A stretch of 64,000 nt of DNA, from contig NZ_JAIRBA010000001.1 of assembly GCF_022008365.1 (NCBI RefSeq), forward strand, positions 62,001-126,000, written 5' to 3'. The position numbers and the translations under genes were made by a program. This DNA is from Aequorivita vitellina. GTDB taxonomy: Bacteria > Bacteroidota > Bacteroidia > Flavobacteriales > Flavobacteriaceae. Below, in pieces: positions 7,749 through 15,335 of this stretch. Positions within the stretch are counted from its first letter, which is position 1; every line of letters starts with the position of its first letter. The notes beneath the pieces are model-generated. The model ran no database searches and was not told the DNA's origin. It saw only the letters and a list, made by a program, of their open reading frames with translations.

Positions 7749-8507
7749 CTAAAGCCCTTTTTTATTCACAATAGTCGAAGACGCCTGATCCAAACACATA
7801 ACAGTTAAATCTGCAATATTAACATGTGGCGGACGGGTAACGGCAAACCAAATAACATCTGCAATGTCTTCGGGTTTTAATGGTGTGTAACCTTGATACA
7901 CTTTTTCAGCCCTTTCGCTATCGCCTTTAAAACGCACTTGGCTAAATTCTGTTTCCACCAAGCCTGGATTTATAGCGCCAACTTTAATTCCCTTTCCGTT
8001 TAGGTCTAAACGCATCCCTTTATTTATAGCATCAACGGCGTGTTTGCTGGCGCAGTAAACGTTGCCTTTGGGGTAAACTTCTTTTCCGGCAGTGCTGCCA
8101 ATATTTATAATATGCCCGCTTTTCCGTTCAATCATTTTCGGAATAATTGCTTTGCTAACATACAGCAAACCCTTCACATTTATATCAAGCATCGCATCCC
8201 AATCGTTTGTATTTCCTTCGTCAATTGTATCCATTCCGTGAGCGTTGCCGGCGTCATTTATTAAAATGTCAATTGCTGAAAACGCTTTCGGAAGTGATTC
8301 TACCGCCGCAAAAACTTCTTCTTTATTGCGAATATCAAAACTTAACGTAAAAACTTCGGTTAAAGCTGAAAGCGTTTCCGAAAGGTTTTTCAATCTATCC
8401 TTCCGTCTTCCGCAGAGAATTAATTTCACACCGTTTTTGGCAAAAAGTTTCGCCGTTGCCATTCCTATCCCAGATGTTGCTCCGGTTATAAATGCAGTTT
8501 TTTTCAT
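7749..8507 (-). CDS. Short-chain dehydrogenase/reductase (YdfG-like)
   Basis: The protein is about 252 residues, the usual SDR size. The cofactor motif GATSGIG follows the first strand, the NDAG motif stands where NNAG is normal, and the catalytic set includes a Ser in GSTAGKE and YCASK. The closest family by feel is the NADP-dependent YdfG-type 3-hydroxy-acid / L-allo-threonine dehydrogenase, but substrate cannot be read from the sequence. The ATG at 8505-8507 is preferred to a TTG two codons earlier. The gene is divergent from moxR, with 265 AT-rich bases between. Confidence 0.88.
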   Translation of the reverse strand: MKKTAFITGATSGIGMATAKLFAKNGVKLILCGRRKDRLKNLSETLSALTEVFTLSFDIRNKEEVFAAVESLPKAFSAIDILINDAGNAHGMDTIDEGNTNDWDAMLDINVKGLLYVSKAIIPKMIERKSGHIINIGSTAGKEVYPKGNVYCASKHAVDAINKGMRLDLNGKGIKVGAINPGLVETEFSQVRFKGDSERAEKVYQGYTPLKPEDIADVIWFAVTRPPHVNIADLTVMCLDQASSTIVNKKGL

Positions 8508-8772
8508 TTTCAATTATTTATTGCTTTTTAATATAAATACCCACGATCAAAATTTATTAAGTTTCTAACTTATCCTTAAAAATACTATTTCTGAAATATC
8601 TAAAACATCAATTCTTACAATATTAATATCTTAACAAAAGCTTGTAAACGCTAAGAAAACTTTAAGTTTCAACTTTTTTTAATTTAACCAATTGTTAACA
8701 GGCTTTTTAGCAATAAATGCACAATTTGCATCCACTTTTTAAAAAGCATTCTACATTGAATCTAAATACAAT

Positions 8773-9777
8773 ATGGAAAATACAAATTCGACCTTTGACA
8801 TTGGGGCGTTAAACGAAAAAATTGAAAGAGAAAGTGCCTTTGTGGACATACTTTCAATGGAAATGAACAAGGTAATCGTAGGCCAAAAACATATGGTAGA
8901 ACGGCTTATGATTGGTCTTTTAGGGCAAGGACACATTCTTTTGGAAGGAGTTCCTGGGCTCGCAAAAACACTGGCTATCAACACGCTTGCAAAAGCGGTT
9001 CACGGTACTTTTAGCCGAATACAATTTACTCCAGATTTGCTTCCCGCAGACGTTGTGGGAACAATGATCTACAATATGAAGGTGAACGACTTTAGCATTA
9101 AAAAAGGCCCAATCTTCGCCAACTTTGTGCTTGCAGACGAAATAAACAGAGCTCCCGCAAAAGTACAATCCGCACTTTTAGAGGCCATGCAGGAAAAACA
9201 GGTTACCATTGGCGAAACCACCTTTACATTAGACAAACCATTTTTAGTAATGGCGACACAAAACCCAATTGAACAGGAAGGAACGTATCCACTGCCCGAA
9301 GCGCAGGTTGACCGTTTTATGCTGAAAACGGTAATAAAATATCCGCAGATTGCCGAAGAACAATTAATAATCCGGCAAAACTTAAAAGGCGCGTATGAGC
9401 AAATTAATCCAGTGGCTTCCGTTGACCAAATTTTAAGAGCTCAAAGTGCGGTTCGCGAAGTTTATATGGATGAAAAAATTGAGAAATACATTCTCGATAT
9501 TATTTTCGCCACCAGAACTCCTGAAAATTTTGGTCTAGCAGATTTAAAGCCGCTTATTAATTTTGGAGCTTCACCACGTGGAAGTATCAACCTTGCCATT
9601 GCCGCTAAATGTTACGCGTTTATTCGCCGTCGCGGTTATGTGGTTCCCGAAGATATTCGCGCAGTTGTGCACGATGTACTTCGTCACAGAATTGGAATTA
9701 CCTACGAAGCCGAAGCCGAAAACATCACTTCCGAAGAAATAATCAATAAGATTGTTAATGTAATTGAAGTACCTTAA
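8773..9777 (+). CDS. MoxR-family AAA+ ATPase, head of the Bat operon
   Basis: This 334-residue AAA+ ATPase has Walker A GVPGLAKT (residues 59-66), Walker B VLADEINRAP (about 119-128) and the MoxR sensor region ATQNPIEQEGTYPLPEAQ, followed by the lid domain. MoxR proteins act as chaperone-like ATPases on VWA-domain partners, here the downstream BatA and BatB. The gene begins a run of eight same-strand genes to 17869 and is followed by a 93-base gap containing a repeat, the only gap of note in the run. The upstream 259 bases carry the likely promoter, but no exact -7 match was found. Confidence 0.93.
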   Translation: MENTNSTFDIGALNEKIERESAFVDILSMEMNKVIVGQKHMVERLMIGLLGQGHILLEGVPGLAKTLAINTLAKAVHGTFSRIQFTPDLLPADVVGTMIYNMKVNDFSIKKGPIFANFVLADEINRAPAKVQSALLEAMQEKQVTIGETTFTLDKPFLVMATQNPIEQEGTYPLPEAQVDRFMLKTVIKYPQIAEEQLIIRQNLKGAYEQINPVASVDQILRAQSAVREVYMDEKIEKYILDIIFATRTPENFGLADLKPLINFGASPRGSINLAIAAKCYAFIRRRGYVVPEDIRAVVHDVLRHRIGITYEAEAENITSEEIINKIVNVIEVP

Positions 9778-9782
9778 TAAAT

Positions 9783-9868
9783 TATGCAGTGTTCAGTGGC
9801 AGTAGGCAGTAAATACTTTATTACGCGCCTACACTGCTCACTGTAACTGCCAACTGGCTACTACAAAG
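9783..9868. repeat. Low-complexity quasi-palindrome between moxR and the DUF58 gene
   Basis: The left half repeats CAGTG/GGCAGT words (GCAGTGTTCAGTGGCAGTAG) and the right half carries their complements (CACTGCTCACTGTAACTGCC), so the whole can fold back imperfectly. It occupies almost the whole moxR-DUF58 gap and may attenuate or stabilise the operon mRNA. It looks like a dispersed intergenic repeat rather than a gene. Confidence 0.55.
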
Positions 9869-9870
9869 AA

Positions 9871-10734
9871 ATGGATACTAAAGAACTTCTTAAAAAAGTA
9901 CGAAAAATCGAGATTAAAACACGACGCTTGAGCGATCACGTGTTTGGTGGCGAGTACCACAGTACTTTTAAAGGTCGCGGGATGACGTTTAGCGAAGTGC
10001 GCCAGTACCAGTTTGGCGACGATGTTCGAAATATAGATTGGAACGTTACCGCCCGCTACAACGAACCTTTTGTAAAAGTGTTTGAAGAAGAACGCGAACT
10101 TACTTTAATGTTAATGGTAGACATTAGTGGTTCCGAATATTTTGGAACGCAGGAACAATTTAAAAATGAAATTATTACTGAAATAGCGGCAACCCTAGCT
10201 TTTTCAGCAATGCAAAATAACGACAAAACGGGGTTGATACTTTTTTCAGATGAAATTGAATTATACATTCCCCCGAAAAAAGGAAAGTCGCACGTGCTGC
10301 GAATTATTCGCGAATTAATTGAATTTAAACCAAAAAGCAACAAAACCGATATCGCCAATGCGCTAAAATTTTTAAGCAGCGTAATGAAAAAGAAAGCCAT
10401 CGTTTTTGTGCTTTCAGATTTTATTGCAGACAATTACCGCGATACGTTGAAGATTGCCGCAAAAAAACACGATTTAACAGGCATTAGGGTTTACGATAAA
10501 GCCGAAGAAAACATTCCGAATTTAGGAATGGTACAGATGGAAGACCAAGAAACTGGCGAGCTTTTATTGGTAAACACAGGTTCAAAAAGTGTTCGTAACC
10601 AATATTATAGTTATCATCGCGAACGTGTAGATTATTTCACCGAAGCGTTTACAAAAAGTGGTGCAGGTGCCTTAAGTTCTCGAGTTGATGAAAGTTATGT
10701 AAAAAAATTATTGGGTTATTTTAAGAGACGTTAA
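9871..10734 (+). CDS. DUF58-domain protein of the Bat operon
   Basis: A 287-residue protein of the DUF58 family, a VWA-related fold almost always encoded beside MoxR ATPases. The recognisable blocks are GGEYHSTFKGRGMTFSEVR, the DIDWN-like RNIDWNVTAR and FEEERELTLMLMVDISGS, which carries an Asp-x-Ser-x-Ser metal-site pattern. It has no signal peptide or membrane segment and is presumably cytoplasmic, bridging MoxR and the membrane-anchored Bat proteins. It is followed after 7 bases by the next operon gene. Confidence 0.92.
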   Translation: MDTKELLKKVRKIEIKTRRLSDHVFGGEYHSTFKGRGMTFSEVRQYQFGDDVRNIDWNVTARYNEPFVKVFEEERELTLMLMVDISGSEYFGTQEQFKNEIITEIAATLAFSAMQNNDKTGLILFSDEIELYIPPKKGKSHVLRIIRELIEFKPKSNKTDIANALKFLSSVMKKKAIVFVLSDFIADNYRDTLKIAAKKHDLTGIRVYDKAEENIPNLGMVQMEDQETGELLLVNTGSKSVRNQYYSYHRERVDYFTEAFTKSGAGALSSRVDESYVKKLLGYFKRR

Positions 10735-10741
10735 ATTTGAG

Positions 10742-12412
10742 ATGTTAGATATTAGACAAAATAGTAATCACAATAACTGGAATTTGACTATTCTGGGTAA
10801 CCGCTTTATTCTTTTCTCTTTTCTCTTTTCTCTTTTCTCATTCTACGCAACCGCCCAAGTAACTTCCTCCGTCGATTCTACAAAAATTAAAATAGGCGAA
10901 GAAATTCTATATACAATTAACGTTCAGTCGGATTCCACGGACGTTGTAGTTTTTCCCGAAGATCAAACTTTCGCGCCATTAGAAATGATTGAATCCTATA
11001 AAACGGATACCACTTTTGAAGGCGCCAAATACCGACTCATCAAAAAATACGGATTAACGCAGTTTGACAGCGGTAAATACACCATTCCGCCGCAGCGCAT
11101 TTTCATAAATAACAAACCGTTTTTAACCGATTCAATTAAAGTTGAAGTGAACGATGTAGTTGTAGATACAACAAAGCAGAAAATGTTCGGCATAAAACCG
11201 GCGGTTCAAGTGAAAAGCCCACCGTTTGATTGGCTCTCGCTTCTGTTTTGGGTAATACCAATTTTGCTCATTGTGGGACTTGCTATTTATTTATTCCGAA
11301 GAAAAAAACGAAAAGACGCCGCTCAAAAACAATTGCCGCCCTACGAGGAAGCAATCGTTGCGTTAAAAACTTTAGATAACAGTCAACTACTGAAAGAAAA
11401 CAAAAGCAAAGAATATTACAGTAACCTTACCGAAATTGTAAAGCGTTATTTAGATCGCGAGGTTGATGAAGCCGCATTGGAAAGCACCAGCGACGAGCTA
11501 ATCACACGACTGATGATGCACAAAGACGCTGGAAGTTTCGACTTCGATTTGGAAACCATTCGCAAATTAGATTCAATTTTTAAACGAGCCGATTTGGTGA
11601 AGTTTGCAAAAATGAATCAAGAGTCGGGGCAAGCAGAAGTTGACAGAAAAACCATAGAAGAAATCATTAACGAAACGCACGAAGCCGTTCCCGAACCTAC
11701 CGAGGAAGAGCTTTTGAAAAATCAGGAATACCTTGAAAAACTTCGCAAAAGACGCAAACGCAGAAAATGGGTTTTGGGTATTTCGGGCGTATTTGCAGCC
11801 GTTATTTTGGCGGGAGCTATTTACGGAGCAGTTACCGGTTTTGATAATTTAAAAGACAAAGTTTTTGGAAACCACCTGCGCGAACTCGCCGAAGGCCGAT
11901 GGATAAAGAGTGAATACGGAAGTCCGGCCGTAATCTTAGAAACGCCCGAAGTTTTAATTAGAGCCGAAGTGCCAGTTACAAACGCGTCTAAAAGTACCGT
12001 AAGCGGAAGAGACATTTTCACTTATGGCGAAATGAATTCGCCACTGTATATTATGGTTTCAACAATGCGTTTTAACCAGAAACAAGACATTGCTTTGGAC
12101 ACCGCGCTGGATGCTGTTTTGGACGATTTGGAACAAAGTGGCGCCAAAAACATGATTGTAAAACGCGACGATTTTGAAACCGAAAAAGGAATAAAAGGTT
12201 TAAAAGCCTATGGCGAATTCAACGTACAGGTTTCTGACAATAAAGTTTTAAAAGAAAAAAGCACCTATGAATTGTTGCTTTTCGCGCAGCAAAACGGTTT
12301 GCAGGAAGTCTTGATAGTGTATCAAAACGATGGCAAATACGCCGAAGAAATATTAAAAAGAATTGAAGCTTCCATAGAGCTTGAAATTTCAGAAAAGAAA
12401 GATGGGCAGTAA
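10742..12412 (+). CDS. Two-membrane-segment DUF4381-like protein of the Bat operon
   Basis: A 556-residue envelope protein. A signal peptide (about residues 20-39, ending ATAQ) precedes a beta-rich periplasmic part, then a membrane segment at 163-185, a charged helical cytoplasmic region with the YYSNLTEIVKRYL pattern, a second segment at 342-364, and a C-terminal domain of about 190 residues. Position between DUF58 and batA and the segment order fit the DUF4381-like members of Bat operons. The signal-peptide codons contain four copies of CTTTTCT. The start is uncertain: ATG 10742 is the only ATG before the signal, and its first 20 codons look like intergenic low-complexity sequence. The end overlaps batA by 11 bases. 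Confidence 0.75.
   Translation: MLDIRQNSNHNNWNLTILGNRFILFSFLFSLFSFYATAQVTSSVDSTKIKIGEEILYTINVQSDSTDVVVFPEDQTFAPLEMIESYKTDTTFEGAKYRLIKKYGLTQFDSGKYTIPPQRIFINNKPFLTDSIKVEVNDVVVDTTKQKMFGIKPAVQVKSPPFDWLSLLFWVIPILLIVGLAIYLFRRKKRKDAAQKQLPPYEEAIVALKTLDNSQLLKENKSKEYYSNLTEIVKRYLDREVDEAALESTSDELITRLMMHKDAGSFDFDLETIRKLDSIFKRADLVKFAKMNQESGQAEVDRKTIEEIINETHEAVPEPTEEELLKNQEYLEKLRKRRKRRKWVLGISGVFAAVILAGAIYGAVTGFDNLKDKVFGNHLRELAEGRWIKSEYGSPAVILETPEVLIRAEVPVTNASKSTVSGRDIFTYGEMNSPLYIMVSTMRFNQKQDIALDTALDAVLDDLEQSGAKNMIVKRDDFETEKGIKGLKAYGEFNVQVSDNKVLKEKSTYELLLFAQQNGLQEVLIVYQNDGKYAEEILKRIEASIELEISEKKDGQ
10811..10838 (+). repeat. Heptanucleotide tandem repeat (CTTTTCT x4)
   Basis: Four perfect copies of CTTTTCT cover codons 24-33, the signal-peptide core of the operon's third gene. 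Since 7 is not a multiple of 3, gain or loss of one copy would shift the frame. Confidence 0.9.
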
Positions 12413-13406
12413 TTTCGAATTTGTAAATCCGCAGTTTTTCTGGTTGTTACTTTTACTTCCAGTGCTCGTGCTATGGTATTTATGGAAACGCAAACAACAA
12501 ACGGCTTCATTAAAAATATCGAGCATTCAAGGATTTAAAACTGGTAAAAACTGGTTGGCACGAATAAAACCGTTGCTTTTTGCGCTTCGACTTTTGGCAC
12601 TTTCAGCATTAATTGTTGCAATGGCGCGACCCAGAACTGTTGACGAATCTACAAAAACAAAAACCACCCGCGGAATAGATATCGTAATGTCCATGGACCT
12701 TTCAGCGAGTATGCTGGCACGCGATTTAAAGCCCAACCGTTTGGAAGCTCTAAAAACGGTTGCCGCACGTTTTATAAACAGCCGCCCTAACGACCGTATT
12801 GGTTTGGTGGAATATGCCGGAGAAAGTTACACCCGCACGCCATTAACAAGCGATAAAACAATTGTACTGTCTTCCTTAAAAAGTATGTCGTACAACACCA
12901 CTATTGAAGGAGGAACCGCAATTGGCTCCGGTTTGGCAACAGCGGTAAATAGATTAAAAGACAGCCGTGCAAAAAGTAAAGTGATTATTTTATTGACGGA
13001 CGGAGTAAATAATTCAGGGTTTATCGATCCAAAAATTGCAAGCGAACTGGCCGTTGAATTTGGCATAAAAGTATACACAATTGGTTTGGGAAGTAACGGA
13101 ATGGCAATGTCGCCAATAGGCATTCGTCCCGACGGCGGTTTTCAATACGGAAATGTTCAAGTTGAAATTGACGAAGCCTTGCTAAAGGAAATTGCTGAAA
13201 AAACGGGCGGACAATATTTCCGCGCTACGAATAATACAAAGTTGGAAGAGATTTACGAAGAAATAAACAAACTTGAAAAAACCGATATCGAAGAATTCAA
13301 ATACACAAACTATGACGAAATGTTCCGTCCGTGGGTGATTTTCGGATTGATTTTGATTGGGTTTGAATTTTTGTTGCGAACAACCATATTTAAAGGATTT
13401 TTATAA
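12402..13406 (+). CDS. batA: BatA, membrane-anchored VWA-domain protein
   Basis: A 334-residue protein starting MGSNFEFVNPQFFWLL, the typical BatA opening with two N-terminal membrane segments. The central von Willebrand A domain has the MIDAS motif MDLSAS, a second-site threonine in RTPLTSD, and LLTDGVNN. A last membrane segment lies near the C-terminus. Bat proteins form a periplasm-facing complex linked to aerotolerance and envelope stress in Bacteroides; the precise activity is unknown. The ATG at 12402 lies inside the end of the previous gene (11-base overlap), implying coupled translation; an earlier in-frame ATG at 12381 would add seven unlikely residues. Confidence 0.92.
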   Translation: MGSNFEFVNPQFFWLLLLLPVLVLWYLWKRKQQTASLKISSIQGFKTGKNWLARIKPLLFALRLLALSALIVAMARPRTVDESTKTKTTRGIDIVMSMDLSASMLARDLKPNRLEALKTVAARFINSRPNDRIGLVEYAGESYTRTPLTSDKTIVLSSLKSMSYNTTIEGGTAIGSGLATAVNRLKDSRAKSKVIILLTDGVNNSGFIDPKIASELAVEFGIKVYTIGLGSNGMAMSPIGIRPDGGFQYGNVQVEIDEALLKEIAEKTGGQYFRATNNTKLEEIYEEINKLEKTDIEEFKYTNYDEMFRPWVIFGLILIGFEFLLRTTIFKGFL

Positions 13407-13409
13407 AAA

Positions 13410-14453
13410 ATGTATCAATTAGAACAGCCCGTATATTTTTACATTCTCTTCGCCATTCCGGTGATAGTGGTGGTTTTTCTATTGCTTTTGGTTTGGAAAA
13501 AAACAGTTCAAAAGAAATTTGTTGACAAAGAATTACTTAAAAAATTAAGTCCAAACCGCTCGCTTTTTAAATCTATTTTAAAAGTTTTGGTACTCTGTTT
13601 GGCAATTGCCTGTATGAGTTTTGCTTTGGTAAACCCAAAAATTGGGACCAAACTTGAAACCGTAAAACGCGAAGGTGTAGACATTGTTTTTGCCTTGGAT
13701 GTTTCAAAAAGTATGCTTGTTGAAGACATTGCGCCAAACCGTTTAGACAAATCGAAACAATTGATTACCCAAATTATCAATAATCTTTCGGGAGACCGGG
13801 TAGGAATAATTGGTTATGCCGGTAGCGCATTTCCGCAGGTACCGATAACGACAGATTTTGCTGCTGCCAAATTATTCTTAAACGGAATGAATACCGATAT
13901 GGTTTCATCGCAAGGCACGGCAATTACCCAAGCTATTGAAATGGCGCAGACTTTTTATGATGATGAAAGCCAGACAAACCGAGTTATGTTTCTAGTTTCC
14001 GACGGGGAAGATCACGGCGGTAACATCGCAAAAATTGCTGAGGAAGCTGCCGAAAAAGGAATTAGAATATTTCCCATTGGCGTCGGAACTGTTGAAGGTG
14101 GACCAATTCCAATTAAAAAAAATGGGGTGTTACAATATTACCTTCGCGATAAAAACAACGAACAAGTTATAAGCCGATTAGGTGAAGAAACTCTTAAAGA
14201 GATTGCGAAAACCACTAATGGTGAGTATCTTGACGGTGCAAATACTAAAGCTGTTGTGGATCGAGTAAAAGCCATTTTAAGCGGAATGGACAAAAAGGAG
14301 TTTGAAGCCAAACAATTCACAGATTTTAAAGATCAATTTCAGTGGTTTTTGGCTGGGGCATTGTTTTTGCTGGCTTTAGATGTATTCTTTTTAGAACGAC
14401 AAACAGCATGGCTTAAAAAATTGAATTTGTTTAATGAAAAGGAAAAACAATAG
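13410..14453 (+). CDS. batB: BatB, membrane-anchored VWA-domain protein
   Basis: This 347-residue paralogue of BatA has two N-terminal membrane segments, a VWA domain with MIDAS ALDVSKSM, the threonine-bearing VPITTD loop and LVSDGEDHGG, and a C-terminal membrane segment (WFLAGALFLLALDVFFL). It starts 3 bases after the batA stop. BatA and BatB probably pair through their VWA domains and are remodelled by the MoxR ATPase at the head of the operon. Confidence 0.92.
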   Translation: MYQLEQPVYFYILFAIPVIVVVFLLLLVWKKTVQKKFVDKELLKKLSPNRSLFKSILKVLVLCLAIACMSFALVNPKIGTKLETVKREGVDIVFALDVSKSMLVEDIAPNRLDKSKQLITQIINNLSGDRVGIIGYAGSAFPQVPITTDFAAAKLFLNGMNTDMVSSQGTAITQAIEMAQTFYDDESQTNRVMFLVSDGEDHGGNIAKIAEEAAEKGIRIFPIGVGTVEGGPIPIKKNGVLQYYLRDKNNEQVISRLGEETLKEIAKTTNGEYLDGANTKAVVDRVKAILSGMDKKEFEAKQFTDFKDQFQWFLAGALFLLALDVFFLERQTAWLKKLNLFNEKEKQ

Positions 14454-14456
14454 ATT

Positions 14457-15332
14457 ATGTTTGAAGATAAAACGTTTTTTCAGAAAAAAAATATGCCGAG
14501 AATTGTAATGATTTTTTGTGCGTTTGCTTTTTCGTTGAATTCATTTGCACAACAAACCAAAGAGCAGAGAAGAGAATTGAAAGCCGCACAGAATTTTATG
14601 AGCGAAGCCCAACAGTCGCTTGAAAAGGATAAATTTTCAGTTGCCGAAGCAGATTACCGCCAAGCCATTTCTTTAAACCCAAAAAGCGAAACGGCCAAAT
14701 ATAATTTGGGAACCGCCTACTACGGAAAAGAAAAAAATGCTGAAGCGATGCTTCGTTTTAAGCAGGCTGCCGCAACTGCCGACACGAAAGCCGAAAAGCA
14801 CAAAGCATTCCACAATTTGGGGAATACGTATATGAATGAAAAAAAATATACCGAAGCCGTTGAGAGTTATAAAAATGCACTTCGGAACAATCCGAATGAC
14901 GATGAAACGCGCTATAATCTAGCTTTGGCAAAAGACATGTTGGAAAAAAATCCGCCACCGCCGCAAGATAAAAACGACGAGAACAAGGATAAAAACGAAG
15001 ATAAAAAAGATCAGGACAACAAAGATCAACAAGATAAAGACGATAAAAATAACGAAGTCGATAAGGGCGACCAAAAAGAAGACAAAGACAAAGGCGACCA
15101 GAAAGAGGATAAAAAGGAAGGCGATGAAGATAAAGACCAAGGCAAGCCAGACAAACCAAAAGATGAAGAAGGCGACAAACCGCAACAGCAACAGCCTGTT
15201 CCCGGACAACTTTCGCCTCAACAAGTAAAAAGTCTTTTGGAAGCAATGAACAACGAAGAGAAAAAAACACAGGAAAAGATAAATGCTGAAAAACAGAAAG
15301 GCACGAAAGTGCAATCTGATAAAGATTGGTAG
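14457..15332 (+). CDS. batC: BatC, TPR protein with long charged tail
   Basis: A 291-residue exported protein. A signal peptide ends near NSFAQQ; residues about 40-165 form TPR repeats (YNLGTAYYGKEKNAEAML, FHNLGNTYMNEKKYTEAV). Residues 170-246 are almost wholly Lys, Asp, Glu, Gln and Asn, then a short helix QQVKSLLEAMNNEEKK closes the protein, as in other BatC sequences. The disordered linker is unusually long and repetitive (KGDQKEDK occurs as a repeated unit). The start is either ATG 14457 or ATG 14493, the latter giving a tighter signal peptide. It lies 3 bases after batB. Confidence 0.88.
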   Translation: MFEDKTFFQKKNMPRIVMIFCAFAFSLNSFAQQTKEQRRELKAAQNFMSEAQQSLEKDKFSVAEADYRQAISLNPKSETAKYNLGTAYYGKEKNAEAMLRFKQAAATADTKAEKHKAFHNLGNTYMNEKKYTEAVESYKNALRNNPNDDETRYNLALAKDMLEKNPPPPQDKNDENKDKNEDKKDQDNKDQQDKDDKNNEVDKGDQKEDKDKGDQKEDKKEGDEDKDQGKPDKPKDEEGDKPQQQQPVPGQLSPQQVKSLLEAMNNEEKKTQEKINAEKQKGTKVQSDKDW

Positions 15333-15335
15333 ATT

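Noticed and set aside
6559-8507. Defence island around the AlbA_2 protein
   Set aside because: Neighbours are a T9SS cargo and an SDR; no nuclease, methylase, kinase or toxin partner is present.
10056-10433. 125-codon minus-strand frame inside the DUF58 gene
   Set aside because: Shadow of the real DUF58 gene with no upstream signal or domain.
14758-15314. Long minus-strand frames opposite batC
   Set aside because: They are the complement of the Lys/Asp/Glu-rich codons of BatC, giving Phe/Leu/Val-rich nonsense; the TPR gene on the plus strand is clearly real.
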